NCBI RefSeq assembly: GCF_014863355.1
Contig: NZ_JACZEP010000011.1
Coordinates: forward strand, 62,001 to 126,000
Origin: Aminobacter carboxidus
GTDB taxonomy: Bacteria > Pseudomonadota > Alphaproteobacteria > Rhizobiales > Rhizobiaceae
Direction: 5' to 3'
Length of the DNA stretch: 64,000 bases
Translations under genes and position numbers: made by a program
In this document: positions 14,879 through 27,511 of the stretch, one piece after another
Layout: each line of letters begins with the position of its first letter
How positions within the stretch are numbered: the stretch's first letter is position 1
Notes under the pieces: generated by a model
Seen by the model: only the letters and a program-made list of their open reading frames with translations
Databases searched by the model: none
Told to the model about the DNA's origin: nothing

Positions 14879-15052
14879 ATGCCAGGATTCCGCGTTGCGA
14901 AGGTCTTTGCCGGCCGCTGGCGTATTGTCGAGATGGATTATTGGCACAGTGACTTCCTCGACCTCGTCGGGGAAGCGAGGATCGAAGGCGTCCGATTGGT
15001 CACCCCCCAGATCGAGCGGCGTGCATCAGCAAGCGGGATACGTCAAGCGGCT
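14879..15052 (+). pseudogene. N-terminal fragment of a small conserved protein
   Basis: The plus-strand reading from the ATG at 14879 contains RWRIVEMDYWHSDFLDLV, a motif I recognise from short uncharacterised proteins in which WxIxEMDxWDxDFLDLVxPA is conserved. Similarity ends near 15000, where the sequence becomes the antisense of the cbbY 3' end, so the normal middle and C-terminus are absent. It marks the right edge of the accessory island against the cbb operon. Confidence 0.5.
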
Positions 15053-15740
15053 GGTTGATCAGTGAAGTGTATGGATTGAACTCGGGCGACGACCACGGTT
15101 GGCCAAGGTTTCGCAGGATCAGATCAGCCCCGGCGAAGTCGTCGCCGCTGGTATAAATGCTGGGAGTAATCACGGTCCGCATGCCAACCGCCCGGGCAGC
15201 GATGAGGCCGTTGCAGGAATCCTCTACGCAAAGGCAGGACGGTCCGTCGAGTTTCAGATCGGCGAGCACGAGTTCGTACACCTCCGGGTCGGGCTTCTTC
15301 CTCTTCACATCCTCGCCTGCCCGGATGCTGGCAAACAGGTTCCCGGCCTCTTGTCCGAGTGTCGCCTCTAGCAGCGAATACACGTTCGCCCGACTGGTCG
15401 TCGTGCCAATCGCCACTACCAGCCCGTTCTCCCGACAGTGCCGGATCAGGTCGGCGACGCCTGGACGCAGCTCGACGCTGCCGGACCTGATCTTGTTGTT
15501 GTAGATATCATTCTTGTGAGCATGCAGTGTGGCAGTGTCGACCTCTACGCCCTGCGAATGCGCAAACGCGGCAATCCGTTCTCGCCCCCCGGTCACGTTC
15601 AGTAGCGCTCGGTAGAGAGCACGATCCCACACCCAGTCGAGGCCGTGTTCCTTAAATGCTTGATTGAACGCCTGGCGGTGGGTTTCCTCGGTTTCTGCCA
15701 GAGTGCCGTCGACGTCGAACACCACGGCCCGCAGCGTCAT
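15000..15740 (-). CDS. cbbY: CbbY, xylulose-1,5-bisphosphate phosphatase (HAD family)
   Basis: Last gene of the cbb operon, 246 residues. HAD motifs are FDVDGTLAETEE (nucleophile Asp, with the Glu-Thr-Glu signature of CbbY), GTTTSRANV (motif II), KRKKPDPEVY (lysine) and CVEDSCNGLIAA (motif III). CbbY proteins of red-type RuBisCO operons remove xylulose-1,5-bisphosphate, a misfire product that inhibits RuBisCO, and so work with the activase CbbX. The start overlaps the stop of cbbZ by four bases. The C-terminus ends at the island junction, yet the length is normal for the family. Confidence 0.9.
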   Translation of the reverse strand: MTLRAVVFDVDGTLAETEETHRQAFNQAFKEHGLDWVWDRALYRALLNVTGGRERIAAFAHSQGVEVDTATLHAHKNDIYNNKIRSGSVELRPGVADLIRHCRENGLVVAIGTTTSRANVYSLLEATLGQEAGNLFASIRAGEDVKRKKPDPEVYELVLADLKLDGPSCLCVEDSCNGLIAARAVGMRTVITPSIYTSGDDFAGADLILRNLGQPWSSPEFNPYTSLINQPLDVSRLLMHAARSGG

Positions 15741-16438
15741 CGTACACCACTCATCAAAAGAAGAAGATCCGGAAGATCTTTGAAACCGTCAATCACGAAG
15801 TCCGCACCGAGCTTGTCTGCCGGCGTTTCGGTGTAGCCACCGCGCAGCAGGACAGCGCGCATTCCGGCCGCCCGCGAGCTTGCCACGTCGGCCCCGCTGT
15901 CGCCAACCATCACCGCATCCCCCGGCTCACAGCGACAATGAGAACACGCGGCAAACAGCATCTCGGGCTCCGGCTTCAAAGCATAGCCGCTGTCGCCGCC
16001 GATGACGATGTCAAGGTGCGGCGAAAGGCCGAAATGATTGAGGATGACACGGGCGAATCCCTCCGGCTTGTTGGTCACTACACCAGTACCAATGCCGGCC
16101 TTGCGCAAGTCCCGCACGACGTCGCCAGCCTCCGGTCGTACCGTTGTGAGCCGGGTAAGGTTCTGCGCATAGATCTCAGTCATCTGCAGATACTTGTCGA
16201 TCAGGTTTCGGTTGGTCAGGGTGATCCCGTGCGCGGCGAAAGCGCGCTCAACGAGCTTGGCGACACCGTGGCCGACCATCCCTCGAACTGCAGTCAGCGT
16301 GTGCGATGGCAAGTCATAGGCCGACATCAGGGTGTTGACCGCGACGGCAAGGTCTGGCGCGGAGTCAACGAGGGTGCCATCTAGATCGAAGAATACGGCG
16401 GCCGGGCGTCGTAGCCGTGTATGTCCGGCCTGCATCAT
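15737..16438 (-). CDS. cbbZ: CbbZ, phosphoglycolate phosphatase
   Basis: A 233-residue HAD phosphatase that returns 2-phosphoglycolate, the product of RuBisCO oxygenation, to glycolate. Motifs: [32 protein letters not shown] (Lys) and [10 protein letters not shown]. It overlaps cbbE upstream and cbbY downstream by four bases each, indicating tight translational coupling. It differs at more than half its positions from the homologue at 1129-1884. Confidence 0.92.
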   Translation of the reverse strand: MMQAGHTRLRRPAAVFFDLDGTLVDSAPDLAVAVNTLMSAYDLPSHTLTAVRGMVGHGVAKLVERAFAAHGITLTNRNLIDKYLQMTEIYAQNLTRLTTVRPEAGDVVRDLRKAGIGTGVVTNKPEGFARVILNHFGLSPHLDIVIGGDSGYALKPEPEMLFAACSHCRCEPGDAVMVGDSGADVASSRAAGMRAVLLRGGYTETPADKLGADFVIDGFKDLPDLLLLMSGVR

Positions 16439-17124
16439 GCCCCATCCCCCACAACAGCGCCCTCGGCGGCTTGGCGGATCGCGGCGATGTTTCGCCGGTA
16501 GCTGTCCTCCGAACCGCCCTTGAACACTGCTGAGCCTGCTACGAGCACATTGGCGCCCGCAGCCGCCACTAGTGGGGCTGTCTCGGCCGTCACGCCACCG
16601 TCGATCTCGATATCGATTGGCCGCTTACCGATCATGGCCTTGACCCTCTTGACCTTATCGACCACGACCGGAATGAAGGCCTGTCCGCCAAAGCCCGGGT
16701 TGACTGTCATCAGCAGGATCAAGTCGAGGCGGTCGAGCACATATTCGATGACGCTCTCCGGCGTTGACGGATTGAGCGACACGCCTGCCTTCTTGCCGAG
16801 GCTCCTGATCGCCTGCAGCGAGCGGTCGAGGTGCGGCCCTGATTCTGCGTGTACGGTGATGATGTCGCAGCCGGCGTCGGCGAACGCGGCAATGTAGGGG
16901 TCGGCGGGCGCAATCATCAGATGGCAATCGAAAATCTTGTCGGTGCGGTTGCGGATCGCCTTGACGACCGGCGGGCCGAAGGTGATGTTGGGCACGAAAT
17001 GACCGTCCATCACATCGAGATGGATCCAGTCGGCACCGGCGGCGACGACCGTCTCGACTTCTTCGCCCAGCTTCGAAAAATCTGCCGACAATACAGAAGG
17101 CGCGATAGTCATCGGTCTGTGCAT
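16435..17124 (-). CDS. cbbE: CbbE, ribulose-phosphate 3-epimerase
   Basis: Interconverts ribulose 5-phosphate and xylulose 5-phosphate in the regenerative phase of the Calvin cycle. A TIM-barrel protein of 229 residues with the expected motifs [25 protein letters not shown] (metal-binding His/Asp), [20 protein letters not shown] and VAGSAVF. I chose the ATG at 17124, preceded by GAGGGAG, because it gives the usual N-terminus; a GTG at 17157 overlapping the cbbX stop is the alternative. Its 3' third is closely mirrored by the fragment at 2462-2722. Confidence 0.93.
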   Translation of the reverse strand: MHRPMTIAPSVLSADFSKLGEEVETVVAAGADWIHLDVMDGHFVPNITFGPPVVKAIRNRTDKIFDCHLMIAPADPYIAAFADAGCDIITVHAESGPHLDRSLQAIRSLGKKAGVSLNPSTPESVIEYVLDRLDLILLMTVNPGFGGQAFIPVVVDKVKRVKAMIGKRPIDIEIDGGVTAETAPLVAAAGANVLVAGSAVFKGGSEDSYRRNIAAIRQAAEGAVVGDGA

Positions 17125-17153
17125 GCTTTTGCTCCCTCGCCGCTGTCCGATAC

Positions 17154-18083
17154 TCACCCCGCCGGCGCGAACTCCGGTTCGCCCTCCAACCGGCCTTCGA
17201 CGAAGATGCGGCTGCCACGAATGTCGGGCTCCTCGATAGTAATCAGGTCAAGCCGCGTCAGCGGCCGGTCGCGCTCCAAGAACAGCCTGTTTGCTTGGCG
17301 CAGCCTTGCGCGGTCGAGCGCGTTGCGCATCGAGCGCGCATTGGAGAAGTGCGGCAGCGTCATGCGCAGCGGGATGTATTCCTTAAGCGCCTGCGCCGCG
17401 CCGTCGCTGAACCGGTAGTTCTGTTCTGCGAGCATGAGCATGGCGATGTCCTGCAACTCGTCCGGACGATAGTCGGGAAAGTCGATGTGGTGGGCGATGC
17501 GTGAGCGCATGCCGGGATTGCTGAGGAAGAACCGGTCCATTTTGTCCTTGTAGCCGGCCAGGATCACCACGAGGTCGTCGCGGTGGCTCTCCATGCATTG
17601 CAGCAGGATCTCGATGGATTCCTGGCCGTAGTCGCGCTCGTTCTCGGGCTTGTAGAGGTAATAGGCCTCGTCAATAAACAGCACGCCGCCCATCGCCTTC
17701 TTGATGATCTCGCGCGTCTTTGGCGCCGTGTGGCCGACATATTGGCCGACCAGATCGTCGCGCGTCACAGAGACGAGGTGCCCCTCGCGCACATAGCCCA
17801 GGCGGTGCAGGATTTCCGCCATGCGCAGCGCCACCGTCGTCTTGCCCGTGCCGGGATTGCCAGTGAAATTCATGTGAAGCGTCGGCGTTCCGGTGGAGAT
17901 GCCGAACTTCTTGCGCAGCCGGTCGACCAGCAGCAGCGCTGCGATCTCCCGTATCCGGGTCTTGACCGGCTTCAAGCCGACTAGCTCGCGATCGAGCTTG
18001 GTCATGACCTCGTCCATATTCGAGGCCTCGAACTCCGCTTGGAGGTCGACGACGGCGTCGTCGGAGAGAACTATGGTATCCAT
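17154..18083 (-). CDS. cbbX: CbbX, red-type RuBisCO activase
   Basis: AAA+ ATPase of 309 residues that remodels red-type RuBisCO to release inhibitory sugar phosphates. Walker A is [11 protein letters not shown], Walker B is [12 protein letters not shown], and the pore-loop region [19 protein letters not shown] is characteristic. Arginine finger and sensor residues lie in [17 protein letters not shown]. The gene follows cbbS in the same direction after an 82-base gap, the normal place in proteobacterial form IC operons. CbbX is allosterically activated by ribulose 1,5-bisphosphate in characterised relatives. Confidence 0.96.
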   Translation of the reverse strand: MDTIVLSDDAVVDLQAEFEASNMDEVMTKLDRELVGLKPVKTRIREIAALLLVDRLRKKFGISTGTPTLHMNFTGNPGTGKTTVALRMAEILHRLGYVREGHLVSVTRDDLVGQYVGHTAPKTREIIKKAMGGVLFIDEAYYLYKPENERDYGQESIEILLQCMESHRDDLVVILAGYKDKMDRFFLSNPGMRSRIAHHIDFPDYRPDELQDIAMLMLAEQNYRFSDGAAQALKEYIPLRMTLPHFSNARSMRNALDRARLRQANRLFLERDRPLTRLDLITIEEPDIRGSRIFVEGRLEGEPEFAPAG

Positions 18084-18165
18084 TGTTCATTCCCATATGC
18101 TCACCGCTTCCCGGTCACGCGCTCGCCTCGCAAGACCGGGAACGCATTCAATCAGCCAGCTTCCC

Positions 18166-18600
18166 TCAGCTCCGCTCGCCCTCGGGTCGATCGGTCGCAT
18201 AGGGAATGATCGTGTAACCCTGGCTGCGTCCGTCGCGCTCTTGCCTCAGCAGACGGAATCCGGGTTCGTTCGGCGGCCGGTTGACGATGAACGACATGCG
18301 CGGCGCTTCCCACCCCTTGGTCGAATCGAAGGCGGTAACGCGGATGTACATGTGCGGCATCGCTTTGCGGCAGTTGTTGATCTCCATCAGGATACCCGCC
18401 GGATCCTTCAGGTCGAACATCGGGTTGCCATACATTTCCCAATAGGTATTGCGAGGGTGCGGGTCGTCGGAATACTCGACGCTCACGGCCCAGTTGTTCT
18501 TCAGCGCGTATTTGATCTGCGCCGATATCTGAGTGTCGGTCAGGTCGGGCAAGAACGAGAACTGCCCCTGCGTGACCTTGTTTCCGGGATTGGTCATCAT
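18166..18600 (-). CDS. cbbS: CbbS, RuBisCO small subunit (form I red-type)
   Basis: A 144-residue small subunit. It contains [20 protein letters not shown], the [15 protein letters not shown] segment and the C-terminal extension ([20 protein letters not shown]) that forms the beta-hairpin typical of red-type enzymes. The start is the first of two adjacent ATG codons at 18600, preceded by GTGAGGACC. It lies 11 bases after cbbL and forms the L8S8 holoenzyme with it. Confidence 0.95.
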   Translation of the reverse strand: MMTNPGNKVTQGQFSFLPDLTDTQISAQIKYALKNNWAVSVEYSDDPHPRNTYWEMYGNPMFDLKDPAGILMEINNCRKAMPHMYIRVTAFDSTKGWEAPRMSFIVNRPPNEPGFRLLRQERDGRSQGYTIIPYATDRPEGERS

Positions 18601-18611
18601 GGCGTTGGTCC

Positions 18612-21202
<2,591 letters not shown>

Positions 21203-21203
21203 G

Positions 21204-22421
21204 TCAGGCGATCTCCGGATTTGGAACTCTGTTGCGTAGCACCTCGATGCCGGGCAGGCTGCGGCCTTCGAGCCATTCCAGAAAAGCGCCGCCTGCGGTC
21301 GAGAGGTAAGTGATCCGGTCGGCTACGCCGGCGGCTGAGAGCGCCGCGGCCGTATCGCCGCCGCCGGCAATCGTTACCATCGTGCCTGCTTGCGTCAGAG
21401 CGGCGGCGCGGCGCGCGACGGCGAATGTACCCGCAGCGAACGGCTCGACCTCAAAAGCTCCCAGGGGGCCATTCCACAGCAAAGTGCGGCACGAAGCCAG
21501 CAGGTCGTTTATGCGGGAGATCGTATTGGCTCCAACATCCAGCGCCATTCTATCCGGTGGGATGGCGTCAACGGAAACCTCGGCACGCGCGGCGCTACTG
21601 TCGAGACTGGTCGCTACAACTACGTCGTCGGGCAACAGGATCTTACAGTTGCTGGCCGCCGCCTTTGCCATGATGGTTTTGGCGATATCGACGCAGTCTG
21701 GCTCATAGAGAGAGCGCCCAACCTTCAAGCCTTGAGCAGCGAGAAAGGTGTTGGCCATGCCGCCACCGATAATCAGATGGTCCATCAGCGTGACCAGTTG
21801 GTCTAGGATGGCGATCTTCGAGGACACCTTGGCGCCGCCCACCAACGCCGCCACGGGCCGCGTCGGGCTCTCTAGCGCCGCCTGGAGAGCTGCAACCTCC
21901 GCCAACAGGGAAGGACCGGCATAGGCGGGCATCAGCTGCGCGATGGCATGCGTCGAAGCGTGAGCCCTGTGCGCACAGGAAAATGCGTCATTGACGTATA
22001 TATCGCCGTTGATCGAAAGACGCAGCGCGAAGGACCGGCTGTTTTGCTCTTCGCCTTTGTGGAAGCGGAGGTTTTCCAGAAGCTGAATCGTGTCTTGCTC
22101 GTGGTGCGACGAGGCAAGTTCAGCGACCGTGCCGACGCAATCCGGTACGAAGGCTACCTTGCGCCCTGTCGCCGCGGCCAGTGCCGGCACCAGCGGTCGG
22201 GTGGAGTAGATTGGATTCGGCTCGCCGGCGGGGCGGCCGAGATGCGTCATCACCACAACCTTCGCGCCGCGGTCGATCAATGCATCGACGGTTGGCGCGA
22301 AGCGGTCGATGCGTGTCGTGTCCGCAACCTTGCCATCGCGCAACGGCACGTTTAGATCCGCGCGGATGAGGACGCGATGACCGGCGACGTCGGCCGTGCC
22401 GATGTCGACAAGCGCGCTCAC
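21204..22421 (-). CDS. cbbK: CbbK, phosphoglycerate kinase
   Basis: A 405-residue kinase that phosphorylates 3-phosphoglycerate, the first step of the Calvin-cycle reduction phase. It shows [61 protein letters not shown] and the nucleotide-binding GGGDTAAAL near the C-terminus. The length is normal. Its start overlaps the stop of the gap gene by four bases. The C-terminal tail (about 20 residues after [10 protein letters not shown]) is as in other proteobacterial enzymes. Confidence 0.95.
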   Translation of the reverse strand: MSALVDIGTADVAGHRVLIRADLNVPLRDGKVADTTRIDRFAPTVDALIDRGAKVVVMTHLGRPAGEPNPIYSTRPLVPALAAATGRKVAFVPDCVGTVAELASSHHEQDTIQLLENLRFHKGEEQNSRSFALRLSINGDIYVNDAFSCAHRAHASTHAIAQLMPAYAGPSLLAEVAALQAALESPTRPVAALVGGAKVSSKIAILDQLVTLMDHLIIGGGMANTFLAAQGLKVGRSLYEPDCVDIAKTIMAKAAASNCKILLPDDVVVATSLDSSAARAEVSVDAIPPDRMALDVGANTISRINDLLASCRTLLWNGPLGAFEVEPFAAGTFAVARRAAALTQAGTMVTIAGGGDTAAALSAAGVADRITYLSTAGGAFLEWLEGRSLPGIEVLRNRVPNPEIA

Positions 22422-23428
22422 AGGACACCGCCGATCGCGACCGCCGTGTCAGCCATTCGGTTGGAGAAACCCCATTCGTTGTCATACCAGGACATCACTC
22501 GTACGAACTGCCCGTCGATGACCTTCGTCTGGTCGAGCGCGAACGAAGAGGATGCAGGGCTGTGATTAAAATCCGATGAGACCAATGGCTCGTCGACAAT
22601 CGCCAGGATGCCGGCCATCGAACCCCGCGCGGCGGTCTTCATCGCCTCGTTCACTTCCTCGACAGTCGTTGGGCGCACTGGCACGAACTTGAAGTCCACC
22701 ACCGAGACGTTGGCTGTCGGAACACGAATGGCAACGCCGTCCAATCTGCCCTTCAGTTCCGGGAGCACCAAGCCGACCGCCTTGGCGGCGCCCGTCGAGG
22801 TCGGTATCTGAGACAGCGCGGCAGCGCGGGCGCGATAGAGATCCTTATGCAACGTGTCGAGCGTTGGCTGGTCGCCGGTGTAGGAATGGATCGTCGTCAT
22901 GAACCCGCGTTCGATCCCGACGGACTCGTGCAGAACCTTGGCGATCGGCCCGAGACAGTTGGTTGTGCATGACGCGTTCGAAAGCACGATGTGCTCGGCC
23001 GCGATTCTGTCATGGTTGACGCCGTAGACGACGGTGAGATCGGCACCATCAGCCGGCGCAGAAACCAGCACACGTTTGGCACCGGCGGCCAGATGTGCGG
23101 AGGCCTTCTCTCGCGTAGTGAAAAGTCCTGTACATTCGAGCGCAATGTCGACGCTAAGTTCGGCATGTGGCAGCTCAGCAGGGTTGCGAATCGCGGTGAC
23201 CCGGATCGGCGCATGGCCGTCGATCCGCATTGTATCGCCTTCGACAACGACCCGCGCCGGAAACCGGCCATGCACGCTGTCGTACCGCAACAGATGTGCA
23301 TTGGTTTCCACTGGCCCGAGATCGTTGATGGCGACCACTTCAATGTCGGTCCGTCCCGATTCCAGGATGGCACGCAGGATGTTACGCCCGATGCGGCCGA
23401 AACCGTTTATTGCAACCCTGACCGGCAA
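22418..23428 (-). CDS. cbbG: CbbG, glyceraldehyde-3-phosphate dehydrogenase
   Basis: Reduces 1,3-bisphosphoglycerate, following CbbK. Features: [14 protein letters not shown] (dinucleotide fold), [24 protein letters not shown], catalytic Cys in [12 protein letters not shown], and [14 protein letters not shown]. The reading frame is open 63 bases further upstream inside tkt, but the conserved N-terminus begins right after a TTG at 23428. That TTG lies four bases downstream of the tkt stop with AGAAGGA in front, so a TTG start is most likely. Cofactor preference cannot be decided with confidence from the motif. Confidence 0.93.
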   Translation of the reverse strand: MPVRVAINGFGRIGRNILRAILESGRTDIEVVAINDLGPVETNAHLLRYDSVHGRFPARVVVEGDTMRIDGHAPIRVTAIRNPAELPHAELSVDIALECTGLFTTREKASAHLAAGAKRVLVSAPADGADLTVVYGVNHDRIAAEHIVLSNASCTTNCLGPIAKVLHESVGIERGFMTTIHSYTGDQPTLDTLHKDLYRARAAALSQIPTSTGAAKAVGLVLPELKGRLDGVAIRVPTANVSVVDFKFVPVRPTTVEEVNEAMKTAARGSMAGILAIVDEPLVSSDFNHSPASSSFALDQTKVIDGQFVRVMSWYDNEWGFSNRMADTAVAIGGVL

Positions 23429-23432
23429 TGCC

Positions 23433-25448
23433 TCAATCCTTCTGAATGATTGCGAGAGCGGCTTCGGCGATCGCTTCGGCCGAGATACCAAAATGCCTGT
23501 AGAGATCGGCCGCGGGGGCGCTAGCGCCGAAGCCGGTCATACCGACGAATACGCCGCTCTCGCCGATCCAGCGGTCCCAACCATGCCGGGCAGCGGCCTC
23601 GATCGCGATGCGCGGTGCCTTGCCGAGGACCTCGGCGCGGTAGTTCTCGTCCTGCTCCTCGAACAACTCCCAGCAAGGCATCGAGACAAGCGCTGCGCGG
23701 ACTTTATGTTGGTCGTGCAACAGGTCGGCGGCTGCGCGGGCTATTTCGACCTCCGATCCGGTGGCAATCAGCGTCACGTCACGCCGCCCGACCGACTCTC
23801 GCATGAGATAGGCGCCCCGAGCCGAGCGGTTGCCCTCGGGAACGATTGTGCGCAGCATCGGCAGGTTTTGCCGAGACAACACAAGTACGCTGGGACGCTT
23901 CTTTTCCCCTAGCGCCAGTTCCCAACATTCCGCCGTCTCAATGATATCAGCGGGTCGGAAAACATTCAGATTTGGCGTGGCGCGCAACATCGCCAAGTGC
24001 TCTATCGGTTGATGCGTCGGGCCGTCTTCGCCGAGCCCGATCGAGTCGTGGGTCATCACATAGATCACCCGCTGGCCCATCAGGGCCGAGAGCCGCATCG
24101 CGCCGCGTGCGTAGTCGGCGAAGCAAAGGAACGTGCCGCCGTACGGGATAAAACCGCCGTGCCGCGCGATGCCGTTCATCGCCGCCGCCATGCCGTGCTC
24201 GCGGATGCCGTAATGGATATAGCGACCGGAGAATTCGCTTGGCGCGATGCGCTCCATGCCGTTGGTGATCGTTAGGTTGGAGTGGGTCAGGTCGGCCGAC
24301 CCACCGACTGTTAGCTCCGTGGCAGCGTTGATGACGGCAAGCGCCAGCTCCGACGCCTTCCGCGTAGCAACTTTCGTCGCCTTCTCGAAATGCTCCTTAC
24401 GGAAAGCATCGAGATCTTCGAACACAGCGTCCGGAAGCTCGCCGGCCACTGCGCTTTCGAACTCTTGGCGGCGCGGCGATGTCGCCAGCTTGCTTTCCCA
24501 TGCCACGCGAGCGGCTCGGCCCCGATCGGCAGCCGCGCGCCAGCTGCGCAAGATCTCGTCAGGAATTTGGAAAGGCGCGTGGGCCCAGCGGATGTTTTTG
24601 CGTGTTGCGGCGATCTCGACATCGCCGAGTGGCGCGCCGTGGGTCTTTTCCGAGCCGCCGAGATTGGGGGCGCCCTTGCCGATCGTCGTGCGGCAGGCGA
24701 TCAGCGAGGGCTGTTCCGCGCGACGCGCCTTTTCGATCGCGTCGGCGACGGCCTCCATGTCGTGGCCGTCGATGCGCTGTACATGCCAGCCGGCTGCGGC
24801 AAAGCGCGCCGCCTGGTCCGTCGACGTGGAAAGCGAGGTCGGGCCGTCGATGGAAATCGAATTGTCGTCCCAAAAGACAATCAGGCGATCGAGCCGCAAA
24901 TGGCCGGCCAGATCGATCGCCTCGTGGCTGATGCCTTCTTGCAGGCAGCCGTCGCCGGCGATCACATAGGTGTAATGGTCGACAAGTTCCGCGCCGAACC
25001 GAGCCGCCAGCATGCGCTCAGCCAACGCCATGCCGACAGCTGTCGCAATTCCCTGCCCAAGAGGACCGGTTGTGGTCTCAATGCCTCGGGCATGACCGTA
25101 TTCGGGATGGCCAGCGGTTCGGCTGCCAAGTTGACGGAAGCGCTGCAGCTCCTCAACAGGCATATCCTCATAGCCAAGCAGGAAGTGCAGCGCGTACTGC
25201 AGCATGGAGCCGTGGCCGGCCGATAACACGAAGCGGTCACGGTCGGGCCATTCGGGTTGAGAGGGGTCAAGGGTTATAAAACGATTGAACAAGACGGTGG
25301 CGACATCGGCCATACCCATCGGCATGCCCGGATGGCCAGAACTGGCCTTCTGAACTGCATCCATTGCTAACGCACGGATGGCATTCGCCATGTCGACTTC
25401 GGAGACCGCCAGTTTGGCGACGGACGGGATGACGGTTTTGGTGTTCAT
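23433..25448 (-). CDS. cbbT: CbbT, transketolase
   Basis: A 671-residue thiamine-diphosphate enzyme that moves two-carbon units between Calvin-cycle sugars. N-terminal domain: [50 protein letters not shown] and the ThDP motif [10 protein letters not shown]...WDDN. Pyrimidine domain: [15 protein letters not shown] and [20 protein letters not shown]. All three domains are complete. The gene sits between prk and gap in the usual cbbFPTGKA order. Confidence 0.96.
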   Translation of the reverse strand: MNTKTVIPSVAKLAVSEVDMANAIRALAMDAVQKASSGHPGMPMGMADVATVLFNRFITLDPSQPEWPDRDRFVLSAGHGSMLQYALHFLLGYEDMPVEELQRFRQLGSRTAGHPEYGHARGIETTTGPLGQGIATAVGMALAERMLAARFGAELVDHYTYVIAGDGCLQEGISHEAIDLAGHLRLDRLIVFWDDNSISIDGPTSLSTSTDQAARFAAAGWHVQRIDGHDMEAVADAIEKARRAEQPSLIACRTTIGKGAPNLGGSEKTHGAPLGDVEIAATRKNIRWAHAPFQIPDEILRSWRAAADRGRAARVAWESKLATSPRRQEFESAVAGELPDAVFEDLDAFRKEHFEKATKVATRKASELALAVINAATELTVGGSADLTHSNLTITNGMERIAPSEFSGRYIHYGIREHGMAAAMNGIARHGGFIPYGGTFLCFADYARGAMRLSALMGQRVIYVMTHDSIGLGEDGPTHQPIEHLAMLRATPNLNVFRPADIIETAECWELALGEKKRPSVLVLSRQNLPMLRTIVPEGNRSARGAYLMRESVGRRDVTLIATGSEVEIARAAADLLHDQHKVRAALVSMPCWELFEEQDENYRAEVLGKAPRIAIEAAARHGWDRWIGESGVFVGMTGFGASAPAADLYRHFGISAEAIAEAALAIIQKD

Positions 25449-25460
25449 GGGGCTCCCTCC

Positions 25461-26336
25461 TCAGGTAGCGACTCGGCGCCTGCGTTCGATCAGCTGTAGG
25501 ATGAGCGGGGTCAGGATCAGTTGCATGGCCAGGTCGAGCTTGTTGCCCGGCACAACAATCGAGTTGGCGCGGGACATAAAACTGTCGTGGATCATCGACA
25601 GCAAATAGGGGAAGTCGATGCCGCGCGGATTGGCGAAGCGAATAACCAGCATCGACTCGTCCGGCGTAGGGATCCATCGCGCGATGAACGGGTTAGAGGT
25701 GTCGACGATCGGCACGCGTTGGAAATTGATGTTGGTCAGCGCGAACTGTGGAACGATGTAGCGGACATAGTCCGGCATGCGGCGCAGTATCACGTCTACC
25801 ACCGCCTCCGTCGAATAGCCGCGGGTGGCGCGGTCGCGATGAATCTTTTGGATCCACTCTAGGTTGATAACTGGCACGACGCCGATCTTCAGGTCAGCGT
25901 GCTTGGCCAAATCCACCTTGTCGGTCACGGCGCAGCCATGCAGTCCTTCATAGAACAGCAGGTCGCTTGCCGGAAATTCGCGCCAGTCGGTAAAAGTGCC
26001 GGGTGGCGCGCCAAAGAGCTTGGCCTCGTCCTCGTCATGGATGTAGGTGCGGGTCTTGCCACTGCCGCGACGGCCATATTCCTCGAATACGCCTTCGAGG
26101 ATCGCTAGTTCGTTGGCCTCCGCGTTGAAATGGGTGAAGTTGGGATTGCCCTTCTTCTCCTCCTCCGCGACCTTTTCTTTCATGCCGGCGCGGTCGTAGC
26201 GGTGGAAGGCGTCGCCCTCGATGAAGGCAGCTTCGATCTTCTCGCGCCGGAGTATCTGCTCGAAGATCCGCTTCACCGACGTCGTGCCAGCCCCTGACGA
26301 GCCTGTGATCGAGATGATGGGATGCTTGGCTGACAT
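25461..26336 (-). CDS. cbbP: CbbP, phosphoribulokinase
   Basis: Makes ribulose 1,5-bisphosphate, the RuBisCO substrate; with RuBisCO it is a Calvin-cycle-specific enzyme. A 291-residue proteobacterial-type PRK with P-loop ITGSSGAGTTSVKRIF, IEGDAFHRYDRAGMKE, FYEGLHGCAV and a C-terminal substrate-binding region (YIVPQFALTNINFQRVPIVDTS). It lies 12 bases upstream of cbbT and 12 bases downstream of cbbF in transcription order. Confidence 0.96.
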   Translation of the reverse strand: MSAKHPIISITGSSGAGTTSVKRIFEQILRREKIEAAFIEGDAFHRYDRAGMKEKVAEEEKKGNPNFTHFNAEANELAILEGVFEEYGRRGSGKTRTYIHDEDEAKLFGAPPGTFTDWREFPASDLLFYEGLHGCAVTDKVDLAKHADLKIGVVPVINLEWIQKIHRDRATRGYSTEAVVDVILRRMPDYVRYIVPQFALTNINFQRVPIVDTSNPFIARWIPTPDESMLVIRFANPRGIDFPYLLSMIHDSFMSRANSIVVPGNKLDLAMQLILTPLILQLIERRRRVAT

Positions 26337-26348
26337 GGTTCTTCTCGC

Positions 26349-27392
26349 TCAAGCTCGGAAAAGGCCGCGATTGCCGAACAGCGGCGCCCGATCGGCAATC
26401 GTGCTGGGCTCAGTATGATAGCGGCTGATGCGTTCCACTTCCCTGGCGGAACCGAAGACGAACGGGACGCGCTGGTGAAGGCTGGTGGGGGTAATGTCGA
26501 GGATTGCACGCACGGAGTCAGTGGCACGGCCCCCAGCCTGCTCGATCAACAAGGCAATCGGGTTGGCCTCGTACACGAGCCGCAGGCGCCCGTTTCCATA
26601 TCCTGGACGAGCGTCTCCAGGATAAAGAAAGATCCCGCCGCGCATCAGAATGCGATAGGCATCGGCAACCAGCGAGGCGATCCAGCGCATATTGAAGTTC
26701 TTGCCGCGCGGGCCATCTTCCCCCTTGAGACAATCGTCGACATAGAGCCGCACGGCTTCGTCCCAATGGCGATAGTTTGAAGCGTTGGTCGCGAACTCCT
26801 GTGTCCGCTCGGATATTGTTAAGCTTTCACGCGTCTGAACAAAGGTGCCGAGACTCTGCGAGAAAACGAAGACATGGGTGCCGCTGCCAACCGTCAGGAC
26901 GAGTGCTAGTTGCGGACCGTAGATGAAGAAGCCCGCTGCGAGCTGTCGGTTACCGGACTGAAGAAAGAAGGCGGCCGGATCGGTATCCGGCGCGCCAGTC
27001 GCAGGGAGGAGCGAGAATATAGTGCCGATGGAGACATTGACGTCGATATTGGACGACCCATCGAGGGGGTCGATTGCGAGCGCGATGTGGGCTTCGGCGT
27101 TGATTGCGACCGGATCTGTTCGCTCTTCCGATGCGACGCTCCGTATCGGCGCGTGCCGCATGGCCTCGATGAACGTCTCGTCGGCATAGAGGTCAAGTTC
27201 CTTTTGCGCGTCGCCGTCCGCGTTGACGGTTCCCTTGCTGCCGCCGAAGGCACGATCGAGCGAACCCGTTCGAATTGCGTGGTTTATCTTGATTGCCGCA
27301 TCGGCCAGCGCAGCCACGGTTGCGAGAACATCGGCGTTGTGGCCGCCACTTTCCTGCGACAACAGAAATGCGTTGAGTGTCGGCGCGCTCAT
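26349..27392 (-). CDS. cbbF: CbbF, class I fructose-1,6-bisphosphatase
   Basis: First gene of the operon, 347 residues. Dephosphorylates fructose 1,6-bisphosphate and, in autotrophs, usually sedoheptulose 1,7-bisphosphate. Metal-binding motifs are SVASEERTDP and AIDPLDGSSNIDVNVSIGTI; substrate residues lie in NASNYRHWDE and YPGDARPGYGNGRLRLVYE. The ATG at 27392 is preceded by GGGAGGAG at four bases and is preferred over an upstream in-frame codon at 27443. It is transcribed divergently from cbbR. Confidence 0.95.
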   Translation of the reverse strand: MSAPTLNAFLLSQESGGHNADVLATVAALADAAIKINHAIRTGSLDRAFGGSKGTVNADGDAQKELDLYADETFIEAMRHAPIRSVASEERTDPVAINAEAHIALAIDPLDGSSNIDVNVSIGTIFSLLPATGAPDTDPAAFFLQSGNRQLAAGFFIYGPQLALVLTVGSGTHVFVFSQSLGTFVQTRESLTISERTQEFATNASNYRHWDEAVRLYVDDCLKGEDGPRGKNFNMRWIASLVADAYRILMRGGIFLYPGDARPGYGNGRLRLVYEANPIALLIEQAGGRATDSVRAILDITPTSLHQRVPFVFGSAREVERISRYHTEPSTIADRAPLFGNRGLFRA

Positions 27393-27458
27393 ACTTCTCC
27401 TCCCGATCAGCGATGGGTCACCGCCTAGATCGACGTCACCCAATCAGAGGAATTTTGA

Positions 27459-27502
27459 TGAGTAAACTTTAATCCATTTACATCCGAAGTTAGTTTTGCT
27501 TA
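27459..27502. promoter_or_regulatory. Candidate CbbR-binding sites in cbbR-cbbF intergenic region
   Basis: Two TNA-N7-TNA motifs, the consensus reported for CbbR, lie between the divergent genes: TGA-N7-TTA at 27459-27471 and TTA-N7-TTA at 27490-27502, the latter ten bases before the cbbR start. The region is AT-rich compared with its surroundings, as expected for a LysR-controlled divergent promoter. Confidence 0.55.
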
Positions 27503-27511
27503 CTATTCGGT

